From contig NZ_JAIQDJ010000001.1 of assembly GCF_020034655.1 (NCBI RefSeq), positions 1,054,001 to 1,118,000 of the forward strand: 64,000 nt of DNA, written 5' to 3'. Every line of letters begins with the position of its first letter. The stretch's first letter is position 1. The notes under the pieces are model-generated. The model had not been told where the DNA came from. It saw only the letters and a program-made list of their open reading frames with translations, and made no database searches. This DNA comes from Thermomonas beijingensis. Lineage in GTDB: Bacteria > Pseudomonadota > Gammaproteobacteria > Xanthomonadales > Xanthomonadaceae. A program made the position numbers and the translations under genes. This document shows positions 1 to 8,557 of this stretch, one piece after another.

Positions 1-1749
1 CGGCGCGGCGGCAGGTGCAGCGAACAAACCACGCAGCCAGCCGATCACGCCGCTTGTGGCGGGCGGGGTGTTGCTTGCGACGGGCGCGGCTGGCGTCACG
101 AGTTGTGCTTCAGGGTCCTGCGGCATCGGCTTGGGATCGCGCAGGGGCGCCGGTTGAACCGGATTGACCCTGGTGACTGCCGGTGGCGGGATGTTCAGTT
201 GTGCCTTGGTCAGCGCGATGGTGTTGAACTTGCGCGGAGTGCCACGTTGGTAGCTGGGCTTGCTGGTCTCCTCACTCATCTCGTTGCTACGAATGCGCGT
301 GACTTCGTAGTGTGGCGAGTGCAGCTGTTCATCGGCGACGATCACAATCGGAGCGTCGTGACGTTGTTCGATCTCGCGTAGCGCACTGCGCTTCTCGTTG
401 AGCAGGAAGTTGGCAATCTCCACCGGCGCTTGCACCAGGACTTGCCCGGTGTTGTCCTTCATCGCGTGTTCTTCAGCCACACGAATGATCGACAACGACA
501 GCGATTCGATACTGCGCATGCGTCCGTGACCCTCGCAGGTCGGGCAGACGATCTGACTGGCTTCACCCAGGCTATTGCGCAAGCGCTGGCGGCTCATTTC
601 CATCAGGCCAAAGCGGCTGATACGGCCCAGCTGCACGCGCGCACGGTCATATTTCAGTGCGTTTTGCAGTTTGTTCTCGACATCGCGCTGGTGTTTGTTG
701 CTGGTCATGTCGATGAAGTCGATCACCACCAGCCCGCCAAGGTCACGCAGGCGCAGCTGGCGGGCCACTTCTTCGGCTGCTTCCAGATTGGTATTGAACG
801 CGGTTTCTTCGATATCACCGCCCTTGGTGGCGCGTGCGGAGTTGACGTCGATGGCGGTCAGCGCCTCGGTCTGGTCGATCACCAGAGCACCGCCGGAGGG
901 CAGCCGCACGGTGCGCTCATACGCACTCTCTATCTGCGATTCGATTTGGAAGCGGTTGAACAGGGGGGTGTCGTCGGTGTAATGCTTGAGCTTGCGCTTG
1001 TTGTGCGGCATCACCTGTTCGACGAACTCCAGCGCCTCGGCGTACATCTCCGGGGTGTCCACCAAAATCTCGCCGATGTCGCTGCGCATGTAGTCGCGCA
1101 GGGCACGTACGATCAGGCGGCTTTCCTGATAAATCAGGAACGGGGCTGGCTTGCTCAGTGCCGACTCGGCGATCGCACGCCAGATGCTGAGCAGATAGTC
1201 CAAGTCCCACTGCAGTTCTTCCGCGTCACGGCCAACGCCTGCGGTACGGATGATCACACCCATATCGTCCGGGATGTTGAGTGCATCCATCGCCTTCTTC
1301 AGCTCGGCGCGGTCATCGCCTTCGATCCGACGCGAGACACCGCCGGCGGTGGGCGAGTTCGGCATCAGCACCATGTAGCGGCCGGCCAACGAGATGAACG
1401 TGGTCAGGGCTGCACCCTTGTTGCCGCGTTCTTCCTTGTCGACTTGCACCACCACTTCCTGGCCTTCGCGCAGGAGTTCCTTGATCCCAGCCTTGTGGTG
1501 ATCGACGCCCGCTTGGTAGTAGTCGCGGGAAATTTCCTTCAGCGGCAAAAAGCCGTGACGATCAGCACCATATTCGACGAAGGCCGCTTCCAGCGACGGC
1601 TCCAGCCGAGTAATGCGGCCCTTGTAGATATTGGATTTCTTGTTATCGCGGGACGGCTGTTCGATGTCGATGTCGTACAGATTCTGGCCTTCGACAATGG
1701 CCACCCGCAGTTCTTCCGCCTGCGTGGCGTTGATAAGCATTCGCTTCAT
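1..1749 (-). CDS. rne: Ribonuclease E, N-terminal catalytic part (cut by window edge)
   Basis: Endoribonuclease for mRNA decay and rRNA/tRNA processing, and scaffold of the RNA degradosome at the inner membrane. About 583 codons are visible; the C-terminal part lies outside the window. The start [20 protein letters not shown] has a GAGGAA ribosome binding site 8 nt upstream. An S1 domain lies at about residues 35-125. The DNase I-like catalytic core carries the conserved Asp residues in [17 protein letters not shown] (about 300) and VVIDFIDM (about 343), and the Zn-link motif CPTC at about 400-404. After about residue 510 the sequence becomes Pro/Ala-rich, as expected for the disordered degradosome-binding half. 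The divergent neighbour is rluC, an arrangement conserved in gammaproteobacteria. Identity is certain. Confidence 0.97.
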   Translation of the reverse strand, partial: MKRMLINATQAEELRVAIVEGQNLYDIDIEQPSRDNKKSNIYKGRITRLEPSLEAAFVEYGADRHGFLPLKEISRDYYQAGVDHHKAGIKELLREGQEVVVQVDKEERGNKGAALTTFISLAGRYMVLMPNSPTAGGVSRRIEGDDRAELKKAMDALNIPDDMGVIIRTAGVGRDAEELQWDLDYLLSIWRAIAESALSKPAPFLIYQESRLIVRALRDYMRSDIGEILVDTPEMYAEALEFVEQVMPHNKRKLKHYTDDTPLFNRFQIESQIESAYERTVRLPSGGALVIDQTEALTAIDVNSARATKGGDIEETAFNTNLEAAEEVARQLRLRDLGGLVVIDFIDMTSNKHQRDVENKLQNALKYDRARVQLGRISRFGLMEMSRQRLRNSLGEASQIVCPTCEGHGRMRSIESLSLSIIRVAEEHAMKDNTGQVLVQAPVEIANFLLNEKRSALREIEQRHDAPIVIVADEQLHSPHYEVTRIRSNEMSEETSKPSYQRGTPRKFNTIALTKAQLNIPPPAVTRVNPVQPAPLRDPKPMPQDPEAQLVTPAAPVASNTPPATSGVIGWLRGLFAAPAAAP

Positions 1750-2213
1750 TGTGCATTCCTCGTGCGCTTGCCTGCCCACTCCGATGAAGGGAGGGGCACT
1801 GCACGGAACGCCTGGGGCGTTTCGCCTCTGGATACCGCAAGCGCGCGGCAGCGTCTTGCGCATGCCGTGCCGCTGTTGAGTTTTCCAGCGCTGCAACACC
1901 ACGGCGTACCGCGGGAGCGCTTGTTCCTATTCAAATATGTTGCAGGGCCGGCGACTTTCGCCCAACTTCCGAAGGAGGAGGGCGCGTCGCGCGGGGCGTT
2001 GTTTAACGGGCGGAGTCACGGCACAAGGCCGGCGATGGGCAGGTTTGCCGCGCAGCCGTTAACATGTCCACCCCAAGGGTGGTGGCAACGTCACTGCGGC
2101 GGGGCTTGCCGGGAAGGCCGGCTTTCGGCCGGTTGGGCGGTAAACAGCCGCCCGGTACTTCCTGCAAAATCAAACCCTTGCATCGCCCCCCGAGTGTATC
2201 AGATCAGCCCCCA
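1750..2213. promoter_or_regulatory. Long rne-rluC divergent intergenic region / probable rne 5' leader
   Basis: This is the longest gene-free stretch of the window (464 nt). In enterobacteria rne is autoregulated through a long structured 5' leader cut by RNase E; this region could do the same. Visible structures near its rluC end are a GGGCGG/CCGCCC hairpin (2135-2140 with 2148-2153) and a GGCCG/CGGCC hairpin just before it (about 2117-2130). I see no convincing coding capacity on either strand. The + strand reading frame across it is only an extension of frames opposite rne. The role in autoregulation is inference. Confidence 0.45.
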
Positions 2214-3176
2214 ATGACACAGCCCGATTCCCCTTCTGGTGGCGCCCGCACCGTTCGCATCCCCGATGACCGCGCAGGTCAGCGGTTGGATAACTTCCTG
2301 CTCGGGCAGTTGAAAGGTGCGCCGCGCTCACTGGTCTACAAGCTGGTGCGTAGCGGGCAGGTGCGCATCAATGGCGGCCGGGCCAAGGCGGAACGCAAGC
2401 TGGAAGTTGGCGATGAGGTCAGAATCCCGCCTGTTCGCATCGAATCGCCGCAAGATGCCGGCCGTTCGCCGCCAAAAGCTATGCTGGCGGCAATGGAGGC
2501 GTCCATCGTGTTTGAAGATGCGCGCCTGCTGGCCATCAACAAACCATCGGGTGTGGCCAGCCACGGCGGCAGCGGGATTTCATTTGGCGCCATCGAAACC
2601 ATGCGGGTGCTGCGGCCACGCGACAACCTGGAGCTGGTGCACCGGCTGGATCGGGATACTTCCGGCTTGCTGGTGCTCGCCAAAAAGCGCTCAGCCTTGA
2701 CAGAACTTCAGCGATTATTGCGTGAAGATCATGGGTCAGGCATCGAAAAACGCTATTTGGCGCTCTTGGTTGGGCGTATGCCCGATGGTGTGATGAGCGT
2801 GGATGTGCCGCTGCATGTGGGGTTGCGCCAAGGTGGCGAGCGGCATGTGCAGGTTAATGCCATCGGCAAGCCGTCAATCAGCCATTTTCGTGCCTTGGAA
2901 CGCCGTGACGGGCAAAGTTATTGCGAAATCCGCATCGAAACCGGCCGTACCCACCAGATTCGCGTACATGCCCAGCACATTGGCCATCCGGTGGCCGGTG
3001 ACGACAAATATGGCGATGCAGCCGCCAACAAGCGGCTGCGTGAACAAGTGGGCTTGAAGCGCTTGTTCTTGCATGCCGCCACCTTGGAATTTGCGCTGGA
3101 TGGCGGCAAAGCTCCCTATCGGCTCAATGCGCCGCTGGTGCCGGAGTTGATTGACGTGCTGGATCGGCTGGGGTGA
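2214..3176 (+). CDS. rluC: 23S rRNA pseudouridine synthase RluC
   Basis: Isomerises uridines of 23S rRNA (955, 2504 and 2580 in E. coli numbering). The 320-residue protein has an N-terminal S4 RNA-binding domain (about residues 15-75, AGQRLDNFLL...VRSGQVRING) and an RsuA/RluD-type catalytic domain with the signature HRLDRDTSG, whose second Asp is the expected nucleophile. C-terminal GRTHQIRVH and HAATLEF motifs are also present. The open frame continues upstream to 2064, but homology to the family begins at MTQPDSPSGGARTVRIPDD, so the ATG at 2214 is chosen; its ribosome binding site is weak. RluC rather than RluD is favoured by the rne neighbourhood. Confidence 0.94.
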   Translation: MTQPDSPSGGARTVRIPDDRAGQRLDNFLLGQLKGAPRSLVYKLVRSGQVRINGGRAKAERKLEVGDEVRIPPVRIESPQDAGRSPPKAMLAAMEASIVFEDARLLAINKPSGVASHGGSGISFGAIETMRVLRPRDNLELVHRLDRDTSGLLVLAKKRSALTELQRLLREDHGSGIEKRYLALLVGRMPDGVMSVDVPLHVGLRQGGERHVQVNAIGKPSISHFRALERRDGQSYCEIRIETGRTHQIRVHAQHIGHPVAGDDKYGDAAANKRLREQVGLKRLFLHAATLEFALDGGKAPYRLNAPLVPELIDVLDRLG

Positions 3177-3206
3177 GTTTCGGCGACCAAGACCAGTGGC
3201 GATGTC

Positions 3207-3548
3207 TCAGCCCGCCAACAACTCCGCCTTCGCCGCACAAATAAAGTCGTTCTCGCTTAACCCGCCCACGTCATGGGTGGAAAAACGCACCAAGCAGCGG
3301 TCGTAATGCACGGAGAGGTCGGGGTGGTGGTCTTCGGCATTGGCGACGTGCGCCAGCGCATTCACAAATGACATAGTGCGGTAGTAATCCGCGAAGGTGA
3401 AGGTCTTGCTTAGCGCGTGGCCGTTTTCGACCAAGGCCCAGCCTGGCAGCTGCGGCAGGAGTTCGCGAATGCTGGCTTCGCTCAGACGGTGTTCATGGCC
3501 GCGGCGCGGAGCGCAATGGGCGTGGGCAAGCGGAATCATGTCATTCAT
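3207..3548 (-). CDS. phhB: Pterin-4a-carbinolamine dehydratase
   Basis: Small (113-residue) dehydratase that regenerates tetrahydropterin after phenylalanine hydroxylation. It carries the family signature with E72-x-HHPDL (residues 74-78), followed by Y82 and the later [12 protein letters not shown] motif. No phenylalanine hydroxylase gene lies in this window, so the partner is unlinked. It is convergent with rluC (30-nt gap) and divergent from nfuA (43-nt gap). The N-terminal 20 residues are His/Arg-rich and not conserved in the family; a later start is not available without cutting the domain. Confidence 0.9.
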   Translation of the reverse strand: MNDMIPLAHAHCAPRRGHEHRLSEASIRELLPQLPGWALVENGHALSKTFTFADYYRTMSFVNALAHVANAEDHHPDLSVHYDRCLVRFSTHDVGGLSENDFICAAKAELLAG

Positions 3549-3579
3549 ATGGGTTTCGCGCAGTGACGTTGCAGCCCGT

Positions 3580-3585
3580 TAGAAT
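3580..3585 (+). promoter_or_regulatory. -10 hexamer TAGAAT, 6 nt before nfuA start
   Basis: TAGAAT matches the TATAAT consensus at five positions and ends exactly 6 nt before the nfuA ATG, with no purine-rich ribosome binding site between. Transcription from it would begin at or next to the start codon. No good -35 is seen at 16-18 nt spacing. See the finding on leaderless genes. Confidence 0.5.
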
Positions 3586-3591
3586 AGCGGC

Positions 3592-4182
3592 ATGATCCAG
3601 ATTTCAGAAACCGCACAAACCCACTTTCGTAAATTGATCGAGCGTGAGGACATTCCTGGCTTGGGCGTGCGGCTGTCCGCACAAAACCCCGGCACGCAGC
3701 GCGCCGACGTGCGCTTGGAGTTTGCCGAGCCCAGCGAGTTGGCGGGAGATGAATGGGCGATTGACTGCGCCGGCTTCACCTTGTGGCTGGATGCCCCCAG
3801 TGTGCCGTTTCTGGATGGCGCGGAGATTGATTACGAGATCAAGGCTACCGGTGGTCAATTGCAGATCCGTGCCCCCAAAATCAAGGGTGTGGTGCCGGGT
3901 GAGTCCGCCTCGTTGGTGGAACGCGTGCGCTGGGTGATCGACAATGACATCAATCCGCAATTGGCGATGCACAAAGGCCATGTCACACTGACCGAAATCA
4001 CTGGCGAAGGCATCGTGGTGTTGAATTTTGGCGGTGGCTGCCACGGTTGCAGCATGGTGGATATCACCTTGAAGCAGGGGGTCGAAAAAACCCTGCTGGA
4101 GAAGGTGCCGGGGGTTACCGGCGTGCGTGATTCCACCGATCACGCCACTGGTGATGCGCCATACATGGCGCGTGAGGCCTGA
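3592..4182 (+). CDS. nfuA: Fe/S biogenesis protein NfuA
   Basis: Carrier that receives [4Fe-4S] clusters and passes them to apo-proteins, important under oxidative stress and iron limitation. The 196-residue protein has an N-terminal degenerate A-type (IscA-like) domain without its cysteines (about 1-95) and a C-terminal NifU domain (about 108-190) with the cluster-ligating pair Cys150-x-x-Cys153 in GGGCHGCSM. This layout and the cysteine spacing match E. coli NfuA (Cys149/152). The next gene starts 15 nt downstream. No ribosome binding site precedes the ATG; a -10-like hexamer lies 6 nt upstream, so the mRNA may be leaderless. Confidence 0.94.
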   Translation: MIQISETAQTHFRKLIEREDIPGLGVRLSAQNPGTQRADVRLEFAEPSELAGDEWAIDCAGFTLWLDAPSVPFLDGAEIDYEIKATGGQLQIRAPKIKGVVPGESASLVERVRWVIDNDINPQLAMHKGHVTLTEITGEGIVVLNFGGGCHGCSMVDITLKQGVEKTLLEKVPGVTGVRDSTDHATGDAPYMAREA

Positions 4183-4197
4183 CGGACGCATGCGCGC

Positions 4198-5973
4198 GTG
4201 ACGACAGCCAATGACGTCATTGCCGCGCTGAATCAGCGGCGCCTGCTCAAGACTGGTCACGAACCGTCACCATCACAGCTGCCTGCTGGCTGGCAAGGCT
4301 GGCTGGATGCAATGGTGCAAACCGCGGCCCCCATTCGCCATGCACCACCACAGGATTGGGTCGATAGCTTGGTGCAGCGGCCTGCGCCGACAGTCAGCAA
4401 CAGTGGTGGCCTGGGTCTGCCATTTTTCCAGCTGCTGCGCTTGGGGCGACCACCGGATCCGCGTGAAGACCGCAAGTTGCGGATCGGCGTGGGGGCGGCG
4501 GATGTGTTGTTGCATCTGGTATTGGTGGGATTGCTGCTTTGGCTGATGTACCTGCGGTTTCTAGCGCTGGCACAGCAACAGGAAGACGAGCAGGGCGAAG
4601 CCGTGCAAGTGGAGTTCATCGGACGCGGTAATGTGGCCACTGGCGGTGGTGCCTTGGCCAATGCGGGTGTCGAGTCTGCGCCGGCAGCCGCATCGGCGGC
4701 ACGGCGAGCCTCGCCAACAGCGCCAACCACTCCGGGGCAGGCGGCTGCCCATGCCGCCGATGCCAACCAACCCGTCGCGCTGGAACAAGTTGCGGCATCG
4801 CCGCCGCAGACCCTGGCCGCCGATCAAACCGCACCCATACTGACGCAGCCCAAGCCGGTACCCAGCGATGCCACGGCGGCCCAGCAGTTGCAAGTCAGCA
4901 ATGTCGCGCAGCCGCAGCCGGAAAGCTTTCAACTGTCACCGCCGCGTGAGCGCACGGTCGTGATGCCGGAAATCAAATTGCGTGATGTGCAGCCACAGCA
5001 GCAGGTGGAAGCCATTGCCACGCTGAAAGCGCAACCCGTGCAAACCTTGCAAGTCAAGCCACGGGATGTGCAATTGCGCGCCCCTGAATTGAAGACGCAG
5101 GTGCAGGCATTGGACGTGTTCATCCCTGACGCGAACCTGCTCACCCGCGAGCGAACGCCGTCGACGAAATCTGCTCAGGCCACCACCGCAAGTGTGCAGG
5201 TACCGCAGCTGCACGGCCAGGTGCGCGAGCTTCCTTTGCAGCCAGGCGAGGGTGGCGTGGTGGCGGCCACACCGGGCAATGGGCATGCCAGCGACGGTCA
5301 GGCCAGTGCCGCAGGTGCTGGTGGCAACACCGCAAGCGCGGCGGGAACGGGACAAGCCCAAGCCGGTCAAGGCGCAGGCACGCAAGCGGCACAGACGGGA
5401 GGACGTGGCGTCAGTACAGTCGGCACCGGCGCTGGGCCAGGGCTGAAAGCGGCACCGGGCGGTTGGCCGGGGGCGGCGAAGAGTGATGATTGGGGGGCAT
5501 CCAATCGCAATGTGGCGGGCACCGGTGCCGGTAGTGGGAATGACAAAGGCAATGGCCGCAATGGCGACGGCAAAGCCGGATTGTTCAATGCCGATGGCAG
5601 TGCGCGCTTGCCCGATGCCTGGTCAAAAAACAGCGGCGTGGATCTGGACCGCGCGGGGACGTGGCTGAAGCGGCCAGGCTTGGAATACCGCGGCACCCGC
5701 TTCGATAAATACTGGATCCCCGAAGGCAACCTGCTGCAGGAATGGGTGCGCAAGGGCATCAAGGAATTGTCGATCCCGATTCCTGGCACCAAATTGAAGC
5801 TCAAATGCGTGGTCTCGCTCCTGCAATTTGGCGGCGGTTGCATGCCGGAAAACCCGGATGCCAACGAGCAGAATTCGACCGGACGCAAGGCCCCTGAAAT
5901 CCCGTTTAAGCCAGAATTGCAGGAAGATAACGGCAGTGTGCGGCCGGCCGCCCAATCTGTCGATAAGCCATAG
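4198..5973 (+). CDS. TonB/TolA-shaped transmembrane repetitive protein
   Basis: Protein of 591 residues starting at GTG (an ATG at 4190 runs into an immediate stop). A cytoplasmic segment of about 100 residues is followed by one strong membrane helix (about 101-121, rich in Leu/Val). Then come about 370 residues rich in Ala, Gln, Pro and Gly with short recurring patterns such as KLRDVQ and VKPRDVQ, a Gly/Asn-rich stretch, and a compact C-terminal domain (about 475-550, WLKRPGLEYRGTRFDKYW...) holding two Cys residues. The topology resembles TonB or TolA: inner-membrane anchor, long periplasmic linker, small C-terminal head. I recall similar genes named transmembrane repetitive protein in Xanthomonas. 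It probably shares a transcript with nfuA. The function is unknown. Confidence 0.75.
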   Translation: MTTANDVIAALNQRRLLKTGHEPSPSQLPAGWQGWLDAMVQTAAPIRHAPPQDWVDSLVQRPAPTVSNSGGLGLPFFQLLRLGRPPDPREDRKLRIGVGAADVLLHLVLVGLLLWLMYLRFLALAQQQEDEQGEAVQVEFIGRGNVATGGGALANAGVESAPAAASAARRASPTAPTTPGQAAAHAADANQPVALEQVAASPPQTLAADQTAPILTQPKPVPSDATAAQQLQVSNVAQPQPESFQLSPPRERTVVMPEIKLRDVQPQQQVEAIATLKAQPVQTLQVKPRDVQLRAPELKTQVQALDVFIPDANLLTRERTPSTKSAQATTASVQVPQLHGQVRELPLQPGEGGVVAATPGNGHASDGQASAAGAGGNTASAAGTGQAQAGQGAGTQAAQTGGRGVSTVGTGAGPGLKAAPGGWPGAAKSDDWGASNRNVAGTGAGSGNDKGNGRNGDGKAGLFNADGSARLPDAWSKNSGVDLDRAGTWLKRPGLEYRGTRFDKYWIPEGNLLQEWVRKGIKELSIPIPGTKLKLKCVVSLLQFGGGCMPENPDANEQNSTGRKAPEIPFKPELQEDNGSVRPAAQSVDKP

Positions 5974-6005
5974 GAGCGCACCGCAGGGGCGCGATCGCCC
6001 TTGCC
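5971..6005. repeat. GGAGCG-type intergenic element, divergent copy
   Basis: Begins TAGGAGCGCACC and contains a self-complementary GGGGCG-CGAT-CGCCC core, immediately after the stop of the preceding gene and before a convergent gene. It resembles, loosely, the two better-matching GGAGCG elements at 9735-9762 and 24234-24256. The stem could also act as a weak transcription barrier between convergent genes, but there is no T-run. Confidence 0.35.
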
Positions 6006-6048
6006 GGGAGGCCGAGGTCATGCCAGAAGCATCGCGCTTTTGAGAGGG

Positions 6049-6357
6049 CTACCCGCGTGCGCCCAACGTTTGCACCATCAATGCGCGCAAGCTGGCATCA
6101 TCGCGTGCTTGCGGCGGTGTCACTTCGGCCAGTGAAAACCCGCGCTCCAGCGCATCGCTTTCGTCCAGACCTTCAAACTCCACAAACTCAGCATCCATCA
6201 ATGCGGCGCGGGCGGTGTCCACACTGTCAAACGGGAGCGTGGCACCATCGGAGTCAAAGACTTCGGCGGTGCCTGCGTCCAGTTCACGCAAGCGCGCCCA
6301 GATCAGTGTGCGCCCCAGTGTGGCCAGCCACCAACGGTCGTGTGCGGAGTTGTTCAT
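6049..6357 (-). CDS. Conserved small protein of unknown function (102 aa)
   Basis: A 102-residue soluble acidic protein beginning MNNSAHDRWWLATLGRTLIW. Its ATG overlaps the stop of the upstream membrane-protein gene (ATGA), indicating translational coupling; the frame is open farther upstream, but that extension lies inside the neighbour and is ignored. The middle (TLPFDSVDTARAALMDAEFVEFEGLDE) looks like a small alpha/beta fold, and there are no catalytic signatures or membrane segments that I recognise. It is the last gene of the asnS-headed operon. The function is unknown. Confidence 0.7.
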   Translation of the reverse strand: MNNSAHDRWWLATLGRTLIWARLRELDAGTAEVFDSDGATLPFDSVDTARAALMDAEFVEFEGLDESDALERGFSLAEVTPPQARDDASLRALMVQTLGARG

Positions 6358-6671
6358 GCCATTGCCTTGCCGATGACCCACAAAATACCGCCCATCACAA
6401 TGCCACCTAGAATCACCAGTAGTGAAATGCGGGCCGGTGTGGCCAGCCCCGACAGCGAGCGGTCCGGCGTACTGCGATAACCACCGCGCAGCAGCCACCA
6501 CAACGCGATGGGTTTGAGGAATGCACCTTCACCCAATTGCGTGGTGATCTGCGGGTGACGATCGCGGATATGCACCAAGGTCAATGGCCAGAAAATCACG
6601 AATGCAGTTGCACCAGCGATCGACGTGGCGAATGAGGTCAGCGCAAAAAACAACACCAGATCGGCATCCAC
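6354..6671 (-). CDS. Small inner-membrane protein of unknown function (105 aa)
   Basis: Starts at GTG 3 nt after the asnS stop, so it is coupled to asnS. The 105-residue sequence has a long N-terminal hydrophobic region (about residues 4-33, probably one or two helices) and a C-terminal helix (about 80-103, ISLLVILGGIVMGGILWVIG), separated by a basic loop. It overlaps the next gene by ATGA. I do not recognise the family; linkage to asnS may only reflect a shared promoter. Confidence 0.65.
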   Translation of the reverse strand: MDADLVLFFALTSFATSIAGATAFVIFWPLTLVHIRDRHPQITTQLGEGAFLKPIALWWLLRGGYRSTPDRSLSGLATPARISLLVILGGIVMGGILWVIGKAMA

Positions 6672-6674
6672 GAC

Positions 6675-8075
6675 TTAGAACTCCGCACTGCCCGGCGCAC
6701 GCGGGTAGGCAATCGCGTCGCGGATATTGGCAAGGCCGCACACGTACACCACCAGCCGCTCGAAACCCAGGCCAAACCCGGCATGCGGCACGCTGCCATA
6801 ACGGCGGAAGTCGCGGTACCAGCCGTAGTGCGCCGGGTCGATGCCGAACTGCGCCATGCGCGCATCCAGGACATCAAGCCGTTCTTCGCGCTGGCTGCCG
6901 CCAATGATTTCACCGATGCCGGGGGCCAGCACATCCATCGCGGCCACGGTTTTGCCGTCGTCGTTCATGCGCATGTAGAACGCCTTGATCTGCTCGGGAT
7001 AGTTCATCACCACCACCGGACGGCCCACGTGTTCTTCGGTCAGCCAACGCTCGTGTTCGGTCTGCAAATCCAAACCCCATTCGACCGGGAAGTCGAATTT
7101 TTTGCCGGACTTTTGCAGCAGGCCAATCGCATCGGTGTAGTCGATGCGTTCAAATGGCGCATTGATGAAGCCGTCCAGCCGGGTGATGGCATCTTTCTGC
7201 ACGCGTTCGGCGATAAACGCCATGTCATCGCCGCGTTCATTGAGTACGGCTTTGAACAGGTATTTCAGGAATTCTTCGGCCAGGTGGGCATCGTCATTCA
7301 AATCCGCGAATGCGATTTCCGGCTCGATCATCCAGAACTCGGCCAAATGCCGTGTGGTGTTCGAATTCTCGGCGCGGAAGGTGGGGCCGAAGGTGTACAC
7401 CTTGCTCAAGCTCAGGCAGTAGGCCTCGACATTGAGCTGGCCGGACACGGTGAGGAAGGTTTCCTTGCCGAAGAAGTCGCGGCTGAAATCCACGTTGCCC
7501 TTACCATCGCGCGGCAGGTTGGCCATGTCCAGCGTGGAGACGCGGAACATCTGGCCGGCGCCTTCGGCATCGGAGGTGGTGATGATGGGCGTGCTGATCC
7601 AATAGAACTGGCGTTCGTGGAAGAAGCGGTGCACGGCCTGCGCAAGGCAGTGGCGAATCCGCGTGACGGCGCCGAACAAATTGGTGCGCGGGCGCAGGTG
7701 CGCGAACTCGCGCAGGTATTCCAGCGAATGCTGCTTGGGCTGCATCGGGTAGGTCAGTGGATCGTCCACCCAGCCGGCCACCTCGATGGCGGAGGCCTGC
7801 ACCTCGAAACTCTGGCCCTGGCCCTGCGACTTCACCAGCGTGCCGGTGCAGATCACCGAACAGCCGGTGGTCAGGTGCTTGACCTCGGTTTCGTAATTGC
7901 CCAGCGCATCGGTGGCCACCACCTGGATCGGGGCAAAGCAGGAGCCGTCGCTGACATTGACAAACGACAGGCCGGCCTTGGAGTCGCGGCGGGTGCGCAC
8001 CCAGCCGCGCACGGTCACTTGCCCACCTTCCGGCACATGCCCGGCCAATGCCTGGGCGATGGTAATCGTCGTCAT
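6675..8075 (-). CDS. asnS: Asparaginyl-tRNA synthetase
   Basis: Class IIb aminoacyl-tRNA synthetase charging tRNA-Asn; 466 residues, the usual length. The N-terminal OB-fold anticodon-binding domain ([21 protein letters not shown], about 17-100) is followed by the class II core with motif 2 ([21 protein letters not shown]) and motif 3 near the C-terminus ([13 protein letters not shown]). The open frame reaches 8150, but [12 protein letters not shown] at 8075 is the natural start, with an AGGA ribosome binding site. AsnRS rather than AspRS is shown by the internal residues and length. It is divergent from the IscA-like gene. Confidence 0.96.
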   Translation of the reverse strand: MTTITIAQALAGHVPEGGQVTVRGWVRTRRDSKAGLSFVNVSDGSCFAPIQVVATDALGNYETEVKHLTTGCSVICTGTLVKSQGQGQSFEVQASAIEVAGWVDDPLTYPMQPKQHSLEYLREFAHLRPRTNLFGAVTRIRHCLAQAVHRFFHERQFYWISTPIITTSDAEGAGQMFRVSTLDMANLPRDGKGNVDFSRDFFGKETFLTVSGQLNVEAYCLSLSKVYTFGPTFRAENSNTTRHLAEFWMIEPEIAFADLNDDAHLAEEFLKYLFKAVLNERGDDMAFIAERVQKDAITRLDGFINAPFERIDYTDAIGLLQKSGKKFDFPVEWGLDLQTEHERWLTEEHVGRPVVVMNYPEQIKAFYMRMNDDGKTVAAMDVLAPGIGEIIGGSQREERLDVLDARMAQFGIDPAHYGWYRDFRRYGSVPHAGFGLGFERLVVYVCGLANIRDAIAYPRAPGSAEF

Positions 8076-8125
8076 CTTGAAATCCTGCGTTGCAAACACG
8101 AAATAGTTTGCAAGTTTACCGGAGC

Positions 8126-8131
8126 TACAAT
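8126..8131 (+). promoter_or_regulatory. -10 hexamer TACAAT, 6 nt before the IscA-like start
   Basis: TACAAT ends 6 nt before the ATG at 8138, inside the 62-nt gap to divergent asnS. The GGAG at 8121-8124 lies upstream of the hexamer and is too far from the start codon to serve as a ribosome binding site. The geometry predicts a leaderless transcript. No consensus -35 is evident. Confidence 0.45.
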
Positions 8132-8137
8132 GCCCAC

Positions 8138-8479
8138 ATGAGCATTTCATTGACTGAATCCGCCCGCAGACGTGTGCTGGGGTATCTGGAGCTGGATCCC
8201 ACCGCGTTGGGCCTGCGTTTTGGGGTGTCCCGCAGCGGTTGTTCCGGCTGGGGCTACAAGGTGGAAGTGGCGCGCAACGTGCTGGACTCGGATGTGGTGT
8301 TCGACGATGCCGGCGTGCGCATCTATGTGGACGCCACCAGCTTGTCGCAAGTGGACGGCACCCGCATTGACTATGTGCAGCAGGGCCTGAACGCGCAGTT
8401 CGTGTTCGACAACCCCAACGTCACCGGCGGCTGCGGCTGCGGGTCCAGTTTCACGACCGAGGCGGACAAGGCGGGCTGA
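8138..8479 (+). CDS. A-type iron-sulfur carrier (IscA/ErpA family)
   Basis: A 113-residue HesB/IscA-family scaffold/carrier that binds iron or a [2Fe-2S]/[4Fe-4S] cluster and delivers it to client enzymes. The three ligand cysteines are present: Cys35 ([10 protein letters not shown]) and Cys99/Cys101 in GGCGCGSSF. It stands alone rather than in an isc or suf operon, which fits a stand-alone IscA or ErpA; sequence alone does not let me choose between the names. Another Fe-S carrier, nfuA, lies 4 kb away. The start is the ATG 6 nt after the TACAAT hexamer; an in-frame upstream Met at 8090 lies opposite the asnS start and is rejected. Confidence 0.88.
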   Translation: MSISLTESARRRVLGYLELDPTALGLRFGVSRSGCSGWGYKVEVARNVLDSDVVFDDAGVRIYVDATSLSQVDGTRIDYVQQGLNAQFVFDNPNVTGGCGCGSSFTTEADKAG

Positions 8480-8521
8480 CAGCGGTGTGGCGAAATTCGC
8501 GAGGACAGGGTGGCAAGGCCG

Positions 8522-8527
8522 TATAAT
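8522..8527 (+). promoter_or_regulatory. Consensus -10 TATAAT before prfB
   Basis: A perfect TATAAT lies 30 nt before the prfB ATG and 42 nt after the preceding stop codon, predicting a start of transcription near 8534 with a leader of about 24 nt. The region 17 nt upstream has no clear TTGACA. Confidence 0.5.
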
Positions 8528-8557
8528 GGCAGGTCATTTCCCCTGCAATTACCCCAC

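Noticed and set aside
430-2217. A 595-codon plus-strand open frame opposite rne
   Set aside because: It is the antisense shadow of a GC-rich gene with biased third positions: no domain, no ribosome binding site, and rne on the other strand is certain.
6783-8141. Long plus-strand open frame opposite asnS, and similar long frames opposite prfB/lysS (8451-10076), rpsA (16863-18755), ftsK (28033-29313) and pcnB (62768-63970)
   Set aside because: All mirror certain genes and contain His/Gln/Arg-rich low-information sequence typical of antisense frames.
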